Source of the DNA: an uncultured Lachnospiraceae bacterium
Lineage (GTDB): Bacteria; Bacillota; Clostridia; Lachnospirales; Lachnospiraceae
Assembly (NCBI GenBank): GCA_910584915.1
Contig: CAJUDM010000016.1
Location: 1 to 64,000, forward strand
Length of the DNA stretch: 64,000 bases
Direction of reading: 5' to 3'
Shown here piece by piece: positions 24,810 to 33,067 of this stretch (within the stretch, counting starts at the first letter, position 1; each line of letters opens with the position of its first letter). Made by a program: the position numbers and the translations under genes. A model generated the notes under the pieces. That model saw only the letters and a list, made by a program, of their open reading frames with translations, did not search any database and was not told where the DNA came from.

Positions 24810-25628
24810 TCACAGTTTCTTCATCATCGCGATCCTGCCGTTATATACTGTATAATACTGAAAACCACAACTCTTTAGCAGTTCCTCCGCCCTGTCGAAA
24901 TCAGAAGCCACCTCTCCCACCCTGTGGGCATCGGAACCTACCGTGATCAGCTCGCCGCCCAGTTCGTGATAGCGCTTAAGCACAGCAAGACAGGGGTTCA
25001 TCTCCGTCATTCCTTTCCGGATCCCGGCAGTATTTAATTCCAGCGCTTTTTCCCTGTCTATCAGATAGGAAAGAATCTTGTCAATGATATCTTTGTATTT
25101 CGCGTATTCATACTTTCTGTCCATCTTTTTGCAGTAACGTATGATATAATCCAGATGGCCGAGACAGTCAAAGTTGCCAAAGACTTTTATATCGCGGAAA
25201 GTCTCCTCCAGATACTCTCTGAGCGCCGTCTCCTCTTCTTTCCCTTCAAAATACTCCGGATAATAGGGATCTCTTCCCCCGCAGAGATGTACGGAAGCGA
25301 TCACAAAATCATACTCATGTTCCTTGACAAAACGGACGTTCTCCCTCGCTGTGTGGGGCTGCATACCCACTTCCAGCCCGAAGAGCAGCTCGATCTGATC
25401 CTCATACTTTTTTTTCAGGCTTAAAAGTTCATAGAGATAGGAGTCTGCGTTCAACTCAAACATATCGCTCGGATCCTTCCCCAGGGGCCTGAAATCAAAA
25501 TCCACATGTTCCGTAAAACACATCGATTCAAGTCCGGCGGTAATGCCGTTTTTCACCATCTCCTCCATCGGCGCATCGCTGTCCCCGGAGTGATGGGAGT
25601 GTAAATGGTAGTCTGCTCTGATTGACAT
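24810..25628 (-). CDS. Histidinol-phosphatase, PHP family (HisJ/HisK type)
   Basis: A 272-residue metal-dependent phosphatase of the PHP superfamily, likely converting histidinol phosphate to histidinol. Motifs are DYHLHSHHSGDS (HxH metal pair), FTEHVDFDF, GLEVGMQPH, VIASVHLCGG, CLGHLDYIIRY, ALELNTAG and the C-terminal TVGSDAHRVGEVASDF. The start at 25628 (MSIRAD) has AAAAGGAGG upstream; 24 further codons in frame are not supported. No other his genes are near, so the physiological substrate is uncertain. Confidence 0.87.
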   Translation of the reverse strand: MSIRADYHLHSHHSGDSDAPMEEMVKNGITAGLESMCFTEHVDFDFRPLGKDPSDMFELNADSYLYELLSLKKKYEDQIELLFGLEVGMQPHTARENVRFVKEHEYDFVIASVHLCGGRDPYYPEYFEGKEEETALREYLEETFRDIKVFGNFDCLGHLDYIIRYCKKMDRKYEYAKYKDIIDKILSYLIDREKALELNTAGIRKGMTEMNPCLAVLKRYHELGGELITVGSDAHRVGEVASDFDRAEELLKSCGFQYYTVYNGRIAMMKKL

Positions 25629-25794
25629 AATGGCCTCCTTTTCAACTCTTTCTTTTCTTTCATTATCAGTTGTCTCACCCTGATACCGGAAAAACTGCAC
25701 AGCCTGTCCCGTTTCCCCCGTTCCTCTTCCGCATGGTGTTTTTCCTCATGGTTCTATCTTAACATTTCCCTCCGGCAGCAGACTGCAGGCAGCT

Positions 25795-26472
25795 TCAGTC
25801 TTCGAGATACTCCACATGCCCGTCCGAATATGTGATCACCCAATAGCCGCTGTCCTCTCCGCAGTCTTCCATATAAATACGACTGACTTCTGTCACTGCC
25901 GTACCTCCCTGCATCTGAGCCTGGGATTCCGCCTGCGCCTGCGCCTGCATCTTTGCCTGGGCTTCCGCTTCCGCCTGTGCCTGCGCCTTTGCCTGGGCTT
26001 CCGCTTCCGCCTGTGCCTGCGCCTTTGCCTGGGCTTCCGCCTCTGCTTTCGCCTGCGCCTCCGCCTGAGCTTCCGCTTTTGCCTGAGCTTCCGCTTTTGC
26101 CTGAGCTTCCGCTTTCGCCTGAATTTCCGCCTGCTTTTTAGACTGTGCCTCCGCCTGCTCTTTCTCTTTTGCGTTTTCCGCTTCCTGCGCTTCCCCGTTA
26201 TCCGGGGTCTGCCCGGGTGACGACGATCCGTCCTGATCCGCAGAAACCTCCGTCTTCCCTGCTCCTGTCGAATCAGCCCCTCTGGCATTGCCTTCTGAAG
26301 CCTCCGTCCCGGCGCTGCCTTCCGAAGACTCCTCCACTTTCTTTGTCTCTCTGTTCTCCTCCGTCCCAGACGTCTCCCCGCTCTCTCTCGAAACGGGAGC
26401 GGCAGTCTCACTGTCCCTCTCACAGCCGGTCAATAAGATTGCCATCAATAAAAGTACCCCGATCCTCTTCAT
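25795..26472 (-). CDS. Lipoprotein with Ala/Gln/Lys/Glu repeat rod
   Basis: A 225-residue lipoprotein. The lipobox LLTGC is at about 14-18. It continues with a Ser/Glu/Gly-rich disordered segment (about 25-100), a long Ala/Gln/Lys/Glu repeat (about 105-190, AEAQAKAQAQ-type units) predicted as a single extended helix, and a conserved-looking C-terminal tail with EDCGEDSGYWVITYSDGHVEYLED. The rod would hold the tail away from the membrane. GGAGG lies before the ATG. Its first 4 bases overlap the stop of the AlgX/DHHW-like gene, so it is the last gene of a five-gene operon. Confidence 0.8.
   Translation of the reverse strand: MKRIGVLLLMAILLTGCERDSETAAPVSRESGETSGTEENRETKKVEESSEGSAGTEASEGNARGADSTGAGKTEVSADQDGSSSPGQTPDNGEAQEAENAKEKEQAEAQSKKQAEIQAKAEAQAKAEAQAKAEAQAEAQAKAEAEAQAKAQAQAEAEAQAKAQAQAEAEAQAKMQAQAQAESQAQMQGGTAVTEVSRIYMEDCGEDSGYWVITYSDGHVEYLED
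25921..26150 (-). repeat. Low-complexity tandem repeat encoding the Ala/Gln/Lys/Glu rod
   Basis: Short degenerate units of 6-18 bases (GCCTGGGCTTCCGC-like in the plus reading) with 42-base higher-order copies around 25958-26040. The repeat is coding and in frame throughout. Confidence 0.8.
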
Positions 26473-27902
26473 CTCAAATCCTCCGTATGTATCTCTTTTT
26501 CCAACAGTACCACCGGTTCATTCTTCTCTTCCGTTATCAGGCGGACATGGAAGACATCTCCGTCTGCCACGATTTCAGAAATATATAAAATATATCTGTA
26601 ATCTTCTGTCTCATCCCCGCCGCCCGAACCGCCGACACAGAAAGCCTCATATATATCTGCTCCGCTTCCATCGTCTATCTCCATATAAATCCTGCTGTCC
26701 GTATCCATAACAGCAGGATCCGCTGTTCCTTCAAACTTCCAGTAGCTGTTCTCTTTCGACAGATCCGCCGTAGCCGCACTGCTCTCCGCGATCTTATATT
26801 CTCCCGGCAGCGCCCGGACCGGAGCGCTCATAAACGGCGGTACAGACCCGATCGTCGGCAGATGCCGCTCCACTTTTTCCACTATCACGATATCCGGTTC
26901 ACAGGTGACAAGGTCGCTCATTGGATAGGGAACCTGTCTGGAAAACACCGCCTGTGCAAACTCCTGCGCCATATACGGAAGAAGAGAGTTCCCGAATGAG
27001 TCGCGGTACATCAGAAGATTTCCCTCTCCGTCTATGTTTTCCGTTATGATAAACGTATCCTCCACGTTTGTCCCTTCCACATAATTCCATGTAAGATCGA
27101 CCGGATAGTACAGCCGGGACTCCGCCCTTTCCCCCGACGGGAACAACATCAGGCTCAGATCCCCGGCATAGTCCTTTCTCTGCTCCGGCTCCTGTCCCTC
27201 ATAAGTCTCATGTGCTTTTCCACAGGCATCAAGAAGCGCGTTATAAACCATGAGCGCGCCTTTTTCGTTCCAGTGGGAGTCCCCCGCATAATACAGTACT
27301 TCCTCCTGCTCTTCGAACAGCCCGAACAGATCCACATAATTGACGTTTTCCCTGACAAGCCACGGATAGAGCCGCTCGGCATCACTCTCTTCCCCCACCT
27401 GAAAGCGCAGTCCATCCGGCATATTACCATCATACAAACTGTTCTTATTGGGCGCTATGGTAAAGACAAACACTTTTCCAAGTCCGGCCGAATACTCCTG
27501 CATCAGCGCCATATTGTGGGCTATATTGAACAGCATTCTCTCCGAAACGCCGTTCTTATGCTGATAATCATCCAGTGTCGCCTCATAATAGAGCCAGCCG
27601 TTTTTTCCCACGATGACGTCTTCCACCGGCGACGTCGAAAAAATATCAGCCCTTATCACAGCATTCGCTGTGACCAGTTCCTCCCGAAACGCAAAATGAT
27701 CCGTAAAATACTCCCCGGCATCCCCCAGGTAATTCCAGTTAAAGCCCTTCTCCCCTGTTATCTCCGGCCGCGAAGCCAATGTCCTATTTTCCGCGCTCTC
27801 CCCCTCCGGCCTGCTCCCCCAGAACAGCAAAGGCGCCATGCAGATTCCCAAAACGGCCGCAAAGTACAGTATAGAGGCTGCAAATTTCTTTGGTTCTTTC
27901 AC
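26469..27902 (-). CDS. AlgX/AlgJ-like SGNH protein (DHHW family)
   Basis: A 477-residue membrane-anchored protein, likely acting outside the cell in O-acetylation of a surface polymer. A TM anchor is at about 8-28, then the DHHW-type motif YFTDHFAFRE (66-74). The catalytic residues of the SGNH fold are visible: Asp208 and His210 in YYAGDSHWNEKG, and Ser302 in MYRDSFGNSLLPY. The start is GTG at 27902 with AGAGGAT upstream. It follows the MBOAT acyltransferase gene by 16 bases; such pairs (AlgI with AlgX/AlgJ) transfer acetyl groups across the membrane to polysaccharide. The acceptor polymer is unknown. Confidence 0.86.
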   Translation of the reverse strand: MKEPKKFAASILYFAAVLGICMAPLLFWGSRPEGESAENRTLASRPEITGEKGFNWNYLGDAGEYFTDHFAFREELVTANAVIRADIFSTSPVEDVIVGKNGWLYYEATLDDYQHKNGVSERMLFNIAHNMALMQEYSAGLGKVFVFTIAPNKNSLYDGNMPDGLRFQVGEESDAERLYPWLVRENVNYVDLFGLFEEQEEVLYYAGDSHWNEKGALMVYNALLDACGKAHETYEGQEPEQRKDYAGDLSLMLFPSGERAESRLYYPVDLTWNYVEGTNVEDTFIITENIDGEGNLLMYRDSFGNSLLPYMAQEFAQAVFSRQVPYPMSDLVTCEPDIVIVEKVERHLPTIGSVPPFMSAPVRALPGEYKIAESSAATADLSKENSYWKFEGTADPAVMDTDSRIYMEIDDGSGADIYEAFCVGGSGGGDETEDYRYILYISEIVADGDVFHVRLITEEKNEPVVLLEKEIHTEDLR

Positions 27903-27918
27903 TTTTTATCCTCTGGTA

Positions 27919-29313
27919 TCAAAATCTGAAATATATGAACGGATTATATGTTCCCCCTGCAATACTCATGATGCACGCTAGCAGAAGCGGTATCGATATG
28001 ATATAGGATGCCGCCTGCAAAACTTTTCCAGACTTTCTCCTCTTTTCCAGCCATTCCACAACAGGAAGCGCACACACCGCCGCAGCCGGAAACGTACACA
28101 ACAGCAATCGGTCGCAAAGCCTCGCCACCACCGCTGTGATCAGGGGCGTCTGGTCAAATTTTGTAAACAGGACCGTTATGATCATCCACGCCTGCTCCAC
28201 CGATTCCGCCCTGAAAATGACAAACCCGACACACACCACTAACAGCACATAAATATGGCGCAGAATCCCCATCTTTTTCGTCATCCTGGGAAAAACGGTC
28301 TCCAGGGTGAGAAACAGGCCGTGGAACAGCCCCCACAGTATAAATGTCCAGTTCGCCCCATGCCACAATCCCGTAAAGAAAAAGACGATCAGCCTGTTGA
28401 TCCATGTCCTCGTTTTTCCCTTCCGATTTCCTCCCAGCGGAATATACAGATACTCCTTAAACCACCCTGAAAGCGAGATATGCCACCTTCTCCAGAATCC
28501 CTGTATGCTGCCCGCCGCATATGGATAGCAAAAATTCTCCCTAAAATCAAAACCGAATATCTTTCCCATACCGATCGCCATATCGCTGTAGCCGCTGAAA
28601 TCAAAATAAATCTGGAACAGATACGCCGCCGCCCCTATCCAGCCTGCCGCCATCCCGAGTTCTGCATATTGCAGGGAAAACACATAATCCGCTGCTGCCC
28701 CCATTGTGTTGGCTATCAGAACTTTTTTGGCGAGTCCTGTTATAAACCGCCTCAGTCCCCTGCAGGACTTCTCCGGCGTCACTTCCCGCTCATCGAGCTG
28801 TTTCGAGATATCGTGATATTTAATGATCGGTCCCGCGATCAGCTGCGGGAAAAACGATATGTAAAGCAAAACCCTCGACAGGCTTTTATCGGCTTCCACT
28901 TTCCCCTGATAGACATCTATCACATAGGAGAGCGCCTGAAAAATGAAAAAGGATATTCCGATCGGTAAATGGATCGCCGGCACCGGAATATCCGGTTCCA
29001 CGATCTGATTTATTGTCGAAACGGCCATCACGGCATACTTATATCCCCCGAGCACCCCAAGATTCAATATCACCGCCAGAATAAGCACCGTCTTTTTCCC
29101 TTTCGGGAAATTTCCGATCGCCCTCGCCGCCAGATAATTAAAGCAGACGCAGGCGATCATCAAAAAAACATACGCCCCTTCCCCATAGGCATAAAACAGC
29201 AGACTCACTGCTATCAGAAAATAATTTTTTACTCTTTTAAATGGTATAAGGTAGTACAAAATCACGACCACCGGAAAAAATACACACAAAAAAGGCATAG
29301 AACTGAATGCCAT
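27919..29313 (-). CDS. MBOAT O-acyltransferase, AlgI/DltB family
   Basis: A 464-residue polytopic membrane protein with about ten TM segments. Family marks are PIGISFFIFQALSYVIDVYQGK, PQLIAGPIIKYHD, FWRRWHISLSGWFKEYLYIPLGG and the catalytic His region FFFTGLWHGANWTFILWGLFHG. It moves acyl (usually acetyl) groups from the cytoplasm to an extracellular acceptor, with the SGNH protein encoded downstream as the likely final transferase. It follows the transglutaminase-like gene by 21 bases. Confidence 0.93.
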   Translation of the reverse strand: MAFSSMPFLCVFFPVVVILYYLIPFKRVKNYFLIAVSLLFYAYGEGAYVFLMIACVCFNYLAARAIGNFPKGKKTVLILAVILNLGVLGGYKYAVMAVSTINQIVEPDIPVPAIHLPIGISFFIFQALSYVIDVYQGKVEADKSLSRVLLYISFFPQLIAGPIIKYHDISKQLDEREVTPEKSCRGLRRFITGLAKKVLIANTMGAAADYVFSLQYAELGMAAGWIGAAAYLFQIYFDFSGYSDMAIGMGKIFGFDFRENFCYPYAAGSIQGFWRRWHISLSGWFKEYLYIPLGGNRKGKTRTWINRLIVFFFTGLWHGANWTFILWGLFHGLFLTLETVFPRMTKKMGILRHIYVLLVVCVGFVIFRAESVEQAWMIITVLFTKFDQTPLITAVVARLCDRLLLCTFPAAAVCALPVVEWLEKRRKSGKVLQAASYIISIPLLLACIMSIAGGTYNPFIYFRF

Positions 29314-29334
29314 ATCTTACCATCCCCCAGACAT

Positions 29335-30198
29335 CTACAGATATACCGGCCAGTCAACCGCTTTCATCAGATTCCTGCTCGGATAATCAGCATAGGTTCT
29401 GAAATAGTAATTCTTCCGCCCGTTTGTGGCATCCTGCATTTCCGTGTCAAAAATATACCAGGTTCCTCCAATGCGCACTTCCGTCCATCCGTGGGGAGAC
29501 AGGCCTCCCTTTCTGTTGCCGATCACTCCCGTCGCTACTCTGGCATCATACCCCAGCCCCTTTACCAGGCTCGCGTAGGCAGCTGCGTACCGATAACAGT
29601 TTCCCTGCCCCGTTCCCAGTATCTCCAGCGCGAAAGTCCCCGTCCAGTCGCCCGCCGGCGTCTCATAAGTCCTTTTATAGCTGCTGGCGTTCACCACATA
29701 ATTATAGCATGCCGCAAGCTTCTGTTCCTCCGTCATCCCCGGCACGATGATCGAGGACAGGATGTTCTGCACAATAACCGCCTGCTGCCCTCTTCCATCC
29801 GCGTCCACAGCTTTATACAGTTTCCCGTCGTTTCCGACCAGACAGCCGTTTATATTGGCATTTCTCTGAAGCATTCCGTCAGTGTTAAAGAAATACACAT
29901 CGCTTCCCAGTGTGACCCACCCCTGGGCCATCGCCCCCGTCTCATAGAAGTAGTATGTCTGGCCGTCTATCACTGCAAGGCCTGTCTGCAGCACACCGTA
30001 CTCATTGACATGATACCTTATGCCCTCCACCTCGATCCAGCAGTTGACCGCCCATGTCCCGTCGGCATTGAGCCACCTCATGCCCTCCTGTGTCGCGACA
30101 AAGCCGTACTGCGGAGCAGCCTGCACATACGCGGTGCTCCCCGCACACAGACATAAGCACAAAAGTACCGCTGCCAGTTTGTTCCTGTTTTTTTTCAT
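29335..30198 (-). CDS. Secreted transglutaminase-like protein with cell-wall-binding repeats
   Basis: A 287-residue exported protein. A signal peptide (about 1-28, ending VQAAP) is followed by choline/cell-wall-binding-type repeats (about 35-125: GMRWLNADGTWAVN, YYFYETGAMAQGW, VYFFNTDGMLQ) and a transglutaminase-like domain with the triad Cys201 (GQGNCYRYAAAY), His236 (SPHGWTEV) and Asp251 (WYIFDTEM). It probably acts on, or binds to, the cell wall. It sits 28 bases after the VanX/VanY-like gene in the same operon. Confidence 0.88.
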   Translation of the reverse strand: MKKNRNKLAAVLLCLCLCAGSTAYVQAAPQYGFVATQEGMRWLNADGTWAVNCWIEVEGIRYHVNEYGVLQTGLAVIDGQTYYFYETGAMAQGWVTLGSDVYFFNTDGMLQRNANINGCLVGNDGKLYKAVDADGRGQQAVIVQNILSSIIVPGMTEEQKLAACYNYVVNASSYKRTYETPAGDWTGTFALEILGTGQGNCYRYAAAYASLVKGLGYDARVATGVIGNRKGGLSPHGWTEVRIGGTWYIFDTEMQDATNGRKNYYFRTYADYPSRNLMKAVDWPVYL

Positions 30199-30226
30199 TT
30201 GTCTCTCTCCTTTGCTGTTTGCGTGC

Positions 30227-32575
30227 CTATTCTTCGATCAGATACCCCTCCGCGTCAAAGCTGCACTCTTTTTTATCTATCATCACCGTGTCGGCGCAAT
30301 AGTAACTTCCGTCCGCCAGCCTGTACCGCCAGCCCAGGTCATCCTTTTTCCATCCCTCCGGCGAGACTCCCTGTTCCAGATACATATTTATATTATATCT
30401 GTTCCGGACCTCATCATCCTGAAAATGCCACCACTCCGAGGAGAGCCCGTTATACCCCGCCCCCTTCATATAGGATGCGAGCAGATCGGCGTTTTCATTA
30501 TTCTGCGCGAGTATGGAATACCAGCTCAGATCATGCATCTCCGACTGCATCTCCATCTCCTCATCCGACGACGCCTCCACTAACGTCAGGTCAAGCGCTA
30601 TCCCTCTGTTGTGGGTGGAGACCGCCTGCGCGAGAAAGCTGCCAAGCCTGAACCTCCCATCCGTCATCACCTCTCTGTATGTCACTATATTGTCCAGGTA
30701 TACTTTGAGCAGGATCAGATCCTCCTGGGAAAGCCCCTTCAGACAGAGGATCTCCTCCGGAGGGACCGTCTGCAGTGTCAGAATATTCTCCGGCGTCAGC
30801 CAGACGGCAGCCGCAGCCTCGCTCTCCTCCAGATTCTCCGGCGTCAACAGGAGCGTGGTGTCAAGCAACAGTTCCTGCCTGAGAACATAGAACGCGCTCA
30901 GCCCCTCCATCGACATGTCCTTCAACAGCCTGATCGAATCGGCCGACAGAAGATCAAACACCGCCGATGTCTCCTCCGTCAGGCCTTCATGGATTTCCGG
31001 TTCTGCGAATCCTTCCGCTCTCCCCGACGTCTCCTGCGATTTTTCCTTATCCTTATTTCCCGTCTCTTCCGCGTCCTCACCCTTTTCCGGGACCGCCCTA
31101 TCCAGCAATACCTCCACCGTGTCGTAGAGATACCTGGTCGCCTCATTCGGCCGGAAAGCATCATAAATGCGCAGAATGTACCCGTCCTCTCTCGCCCGCA
31201 GAGCTGCCTGATAAAGTTTCTGCGCACAGGGATACAGATACGGCACAAGCATATCGCCGTCCTCCGCCCGGACATTCTCATAACCTTCTATCACATTTTC
31301 CGTGATCTCAGGAATGTCATATTCATGGACACGAAAAATTGAGGAATAACTGTTTGTGATGTTATACTCGCAAAGGTTGCCCAGATATTCCGCAAGATCT
31401 ATCATACAATAATTCGAATCTATGTATCCGTATTCGTCCTGATACCGGACAAGAAATCTCCCCTCTGCTTCCTCCAGCACGCACAGCGCCGTCCCCGCCG
31501 GCACCTGCCCCATCACATTTTTCCCGGAGACATCCTCCGAGAGATCAAGTGCCTTCAACGGCCAGACAGTACAGTAGCGGGAGGAAAGTTCCGTGCGGAA
31601 CGAGACCTCGGAAGGTTCGGTCTCAAATATCCCTCTGTCCCTGAGTTCCGTATCATTATAGGTGACCACCCTGAAAGATATCTCCGTGCAGGAGGGAAGC
31701 CTCCCCGTATCGTAGGACAGTTCATCCGACCAGCCGAGCACTTCCCTGCACACCCACTCCTTCTCCTCGGAGGACCACTCCTGCACTTCATACCAGGCGC
31801 CCTTGCCCTCCTGCCACTGTAAAGTATACTGCCGTTCTCCCCTGTCCACACATTCGAGATGCACATCGCTGTCCATCAGATCCGCTCTTTTTATCACCAC
31901 CGGATCGGACATTGTACCGTACGATCTGTACTCATCCGCATACTGCACAGTGCGCACCGCCATGACCAGCGCCTGCTCCCTGTCCGCTAATCTTTCGCAG
32001 TTTTCCGGACTGAATGTGATCTCTCCCTCCTCCTGCGCAGCATACAGTTCAAGACTGCCCTCCTCATTCGCGAGATATATCTCATAGCTGTTCCCCGGCT
32101 CTGTGTCCCATGTGACCTTCACGCTCTTCCCTGCGGTATCCGCCGTTTTCGTCAATACCGGGGAATCCAGTTCCACAGGTACCACCGTCAGGACCCGGGG
32201 CCTGCCCTTTATCTCCCAGTTATGCCCGAACAGATCGACATTTCTGATCTTCTGCATCTGCAGCTTCAATTCCCTGTTTTGCTCTACCCCGGCAAATTCC
32301 GCACTGTTCCCGGCATATTCGCCGCATAAAACATATTCCCCGGCTTCCTGATCATACCGCGAAAAACGATACCTGTCCCCGCCGGAACCGCTCTGCCATG
32401 AAACCGACAGCGTATCTCCCTGCATGCAGTATCCGATGAGCCCCTTGTTCACCCCGATGTCGATCCTGCCATACAGAAAGATGCCGGCAAAGATCAACAC
32501 CGTCATCAATGAGAGGATCGCCACGGAAAGGGCTATTTTTCTCCCTCCGGACCGCCCCCGGCCTGCTTTTTTCAT
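30227..32575 (-). CDS. Membrane-anchored D-Ala-D-Ala peptidase (VanX/VanY-like) with large insertion
   Basis: A 782-residue protein with an N-terminal TM anchor (about 13-34), fibronectin-like beta domains (about 50-335), an SH3-like domain (about 350-395, GTALCVLEEAEGRFLVRYQDEYGYI) and a C-terminal M15 zinc peptidase domain. Zinc and catalytic residues are visible: His655 and Asp662 in STHNRGIALDLTL, Glu714 and His717 in SEWWHF. The family RIYDAFRPNEAT motif (about 460-475) is separated from the zinc motif by a helical, Glu/Leu-rich insertion of roughly 150 residues (about 485-640). The tail (GWKKDDLGWRYRLADGSYY) looks like a wall-binding repeat. It is the first gene of the envelope operon and likely trims peptidoglycan peptides. 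Confidence 0.87.
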   Translation of the reverse strand: MKKAGRGRSGGRKIALSVAILSLMTVLIFAGIFLYGRIDIGVNKGLIGYCMQGDTLSVSWQSGSGGDRYRFSRYDQEAGEYVLCGEYAGNSAEFAGVEQNRELKLQMQKIRNVDLFGHNWEIKGRPRVLTVVPVELDSPVLTKTADTAGKSVKVTWDTEPGNSYEIYLANEEGSLELYAAQEEGEITFSPENCERLADREQALVMAVRTVQYADEYRSYGTMSDPVVIKRADLMDSDVHLECVDRGERQYTLQWQEGKGAWYEVQEWSSEEKEWVCREVLGWSDELSYDTGRLPSCTEISFRVVTYNDTELRDRGIFETEPSEVSFRTELSSRYCTVWPLKALDLSEDVSGKNVMGQVPAGTALCVLEEAEGRFLVRYQDEYGYIDSNYCMIDLAEYLGNLCEYNITNSYSSIFRVHEYDIPEITENVIEGYENVRAEDGDMLVPYLYPCAQKLYQAALRAREDGYILRIYDAFRPNEATRYLYDTVEVLLDRAVPEKGEDAEETGNKDKEKSQETSGRAEGFAEPEIHEGLTEETSAVFDLLSADSIRLLKDMSMEGLSAFYVLRQELLLDTTLLLTPENLEESEAAAAVWLTPENILTLQTVPPEEILCLKGLSQEDLILLKVYLDNIVTYREVMTDGRFRLGSFLAQAVSTHNRGIALDLTLVEASSDEEMEMQSEMHDLSWYSILAQNNENADLLASYMKGAGYNGLSSEWWHFQDDEVRNRYNINMYLEQGVSPEGWKKDDLGWRYRLADGSYYCADTVMIDKKECSFDAEGYLIEE

Positions 32576-32623
32576 TCCTCCGCTCCTGCCGTCTCAAATC
32601 ATTGAATATATAAACCTTTATCT

Positions 32624-32651
32624 ATTATATCTTTGTCCTTTAAAAAGTCAA
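32624..32651 (-). promoter_or_regulatory. Promoter of the five-gene envelope operon
   Basis: On the minus strand TTGACT (32646-32651) and a perfect TATAAT (32624-32629) are spaced by 16 bases, about 50 bases before the VanX/VanY-like start codon. Confidence 0.8.
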
Positions 32652-32652
32652 G

Positions 32653-32693
32653 TTTTAAGTTTAGCGGGCGTTTCTCCGCTTTTAAGTTTAGCG
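32653..32693 (-). repeat. Two 14-base direct repeats abutting the -35 box
   Basis: CGCTAAACTTAAAA (minus reading) occurs at 32666-32653 and 32693-32680, start to start 27 bases. The proximal copy is one base from the -35 box, so an activator or repressor could bind here. Confidence 0.6.
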
Positions 32694-32789
32694 CCGCCCT
32701 CCGCATATTATGCGCTTCTTTTGACACTGCAAATTTCTCACGGTTTTTATAGAACATTTCTGTTTTTGTAAAACAATATTTCCGGGGGA

Positions 32790-32921
32790 TTAATACTTTT
32801 CCTTCATTCTTTTCTCGATCTTTCTTTTGGCAGACGGCGCGGTCATTGCTGTTATTATCGCCATGATAATGCCTGTTGCCGCCAAAGCTGTTCCGATAGC
32901 CATGATTATGTATCCGGTCAT
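32790..32921 (-). CDS. Small membrane protein, 43 residues
   Basis: A short gene in a different frame from the longer spurious reading over the same bases. It starts MTGYIIMAIGTALAATG, continues as one TM helix to about residue 28, and ends in a basic tail (SAKRKIEKRMKEKY) that should stay in the cytoplasm. AAAAGGTGA lies 7 bases upstream of the ATG. The hydrophobic-then-basic layout is typical of regulatory small membrane proteins. No family is recognised. Confidence 0.65.
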   Translation of the reverse strand: MTGYIIMAIGTALAATGIIMAIITAMTAPSAKRKIEKRMKEKY

Positions 32922-33067
32922 TTTCTTTCACCTTTTCTGCTTATTTTTGCTAGTTTCTTACAATTTTCCAAGATGTTAAATCTCTATAGGGCTTTTATTT
33001 TCAATAGCATAAACGCCTGAAACCTAATAAGTTGATCCTGCATATCTCATGTTCATAATATTTTTGT

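Noticed and set aside
25921..26150. Repeat array considered as CRISPR
   Set aside because: The units are contiguous and coding for an Ala/Gln/Lys/Glu helix; there are no unique spacers and no cas genes.
28969..30156. 395-residue plus-strand frame
   Set aside because: Antisense to the MBOAT and transglutaminase genes, with no start site or domain.
32599..32931. 110-residue minus-strand frame
   Set aside because: It covers the small membrane protein in another frame, has no recognisable domain, runs through the promoter of the next operon and lacks a ribosome site.
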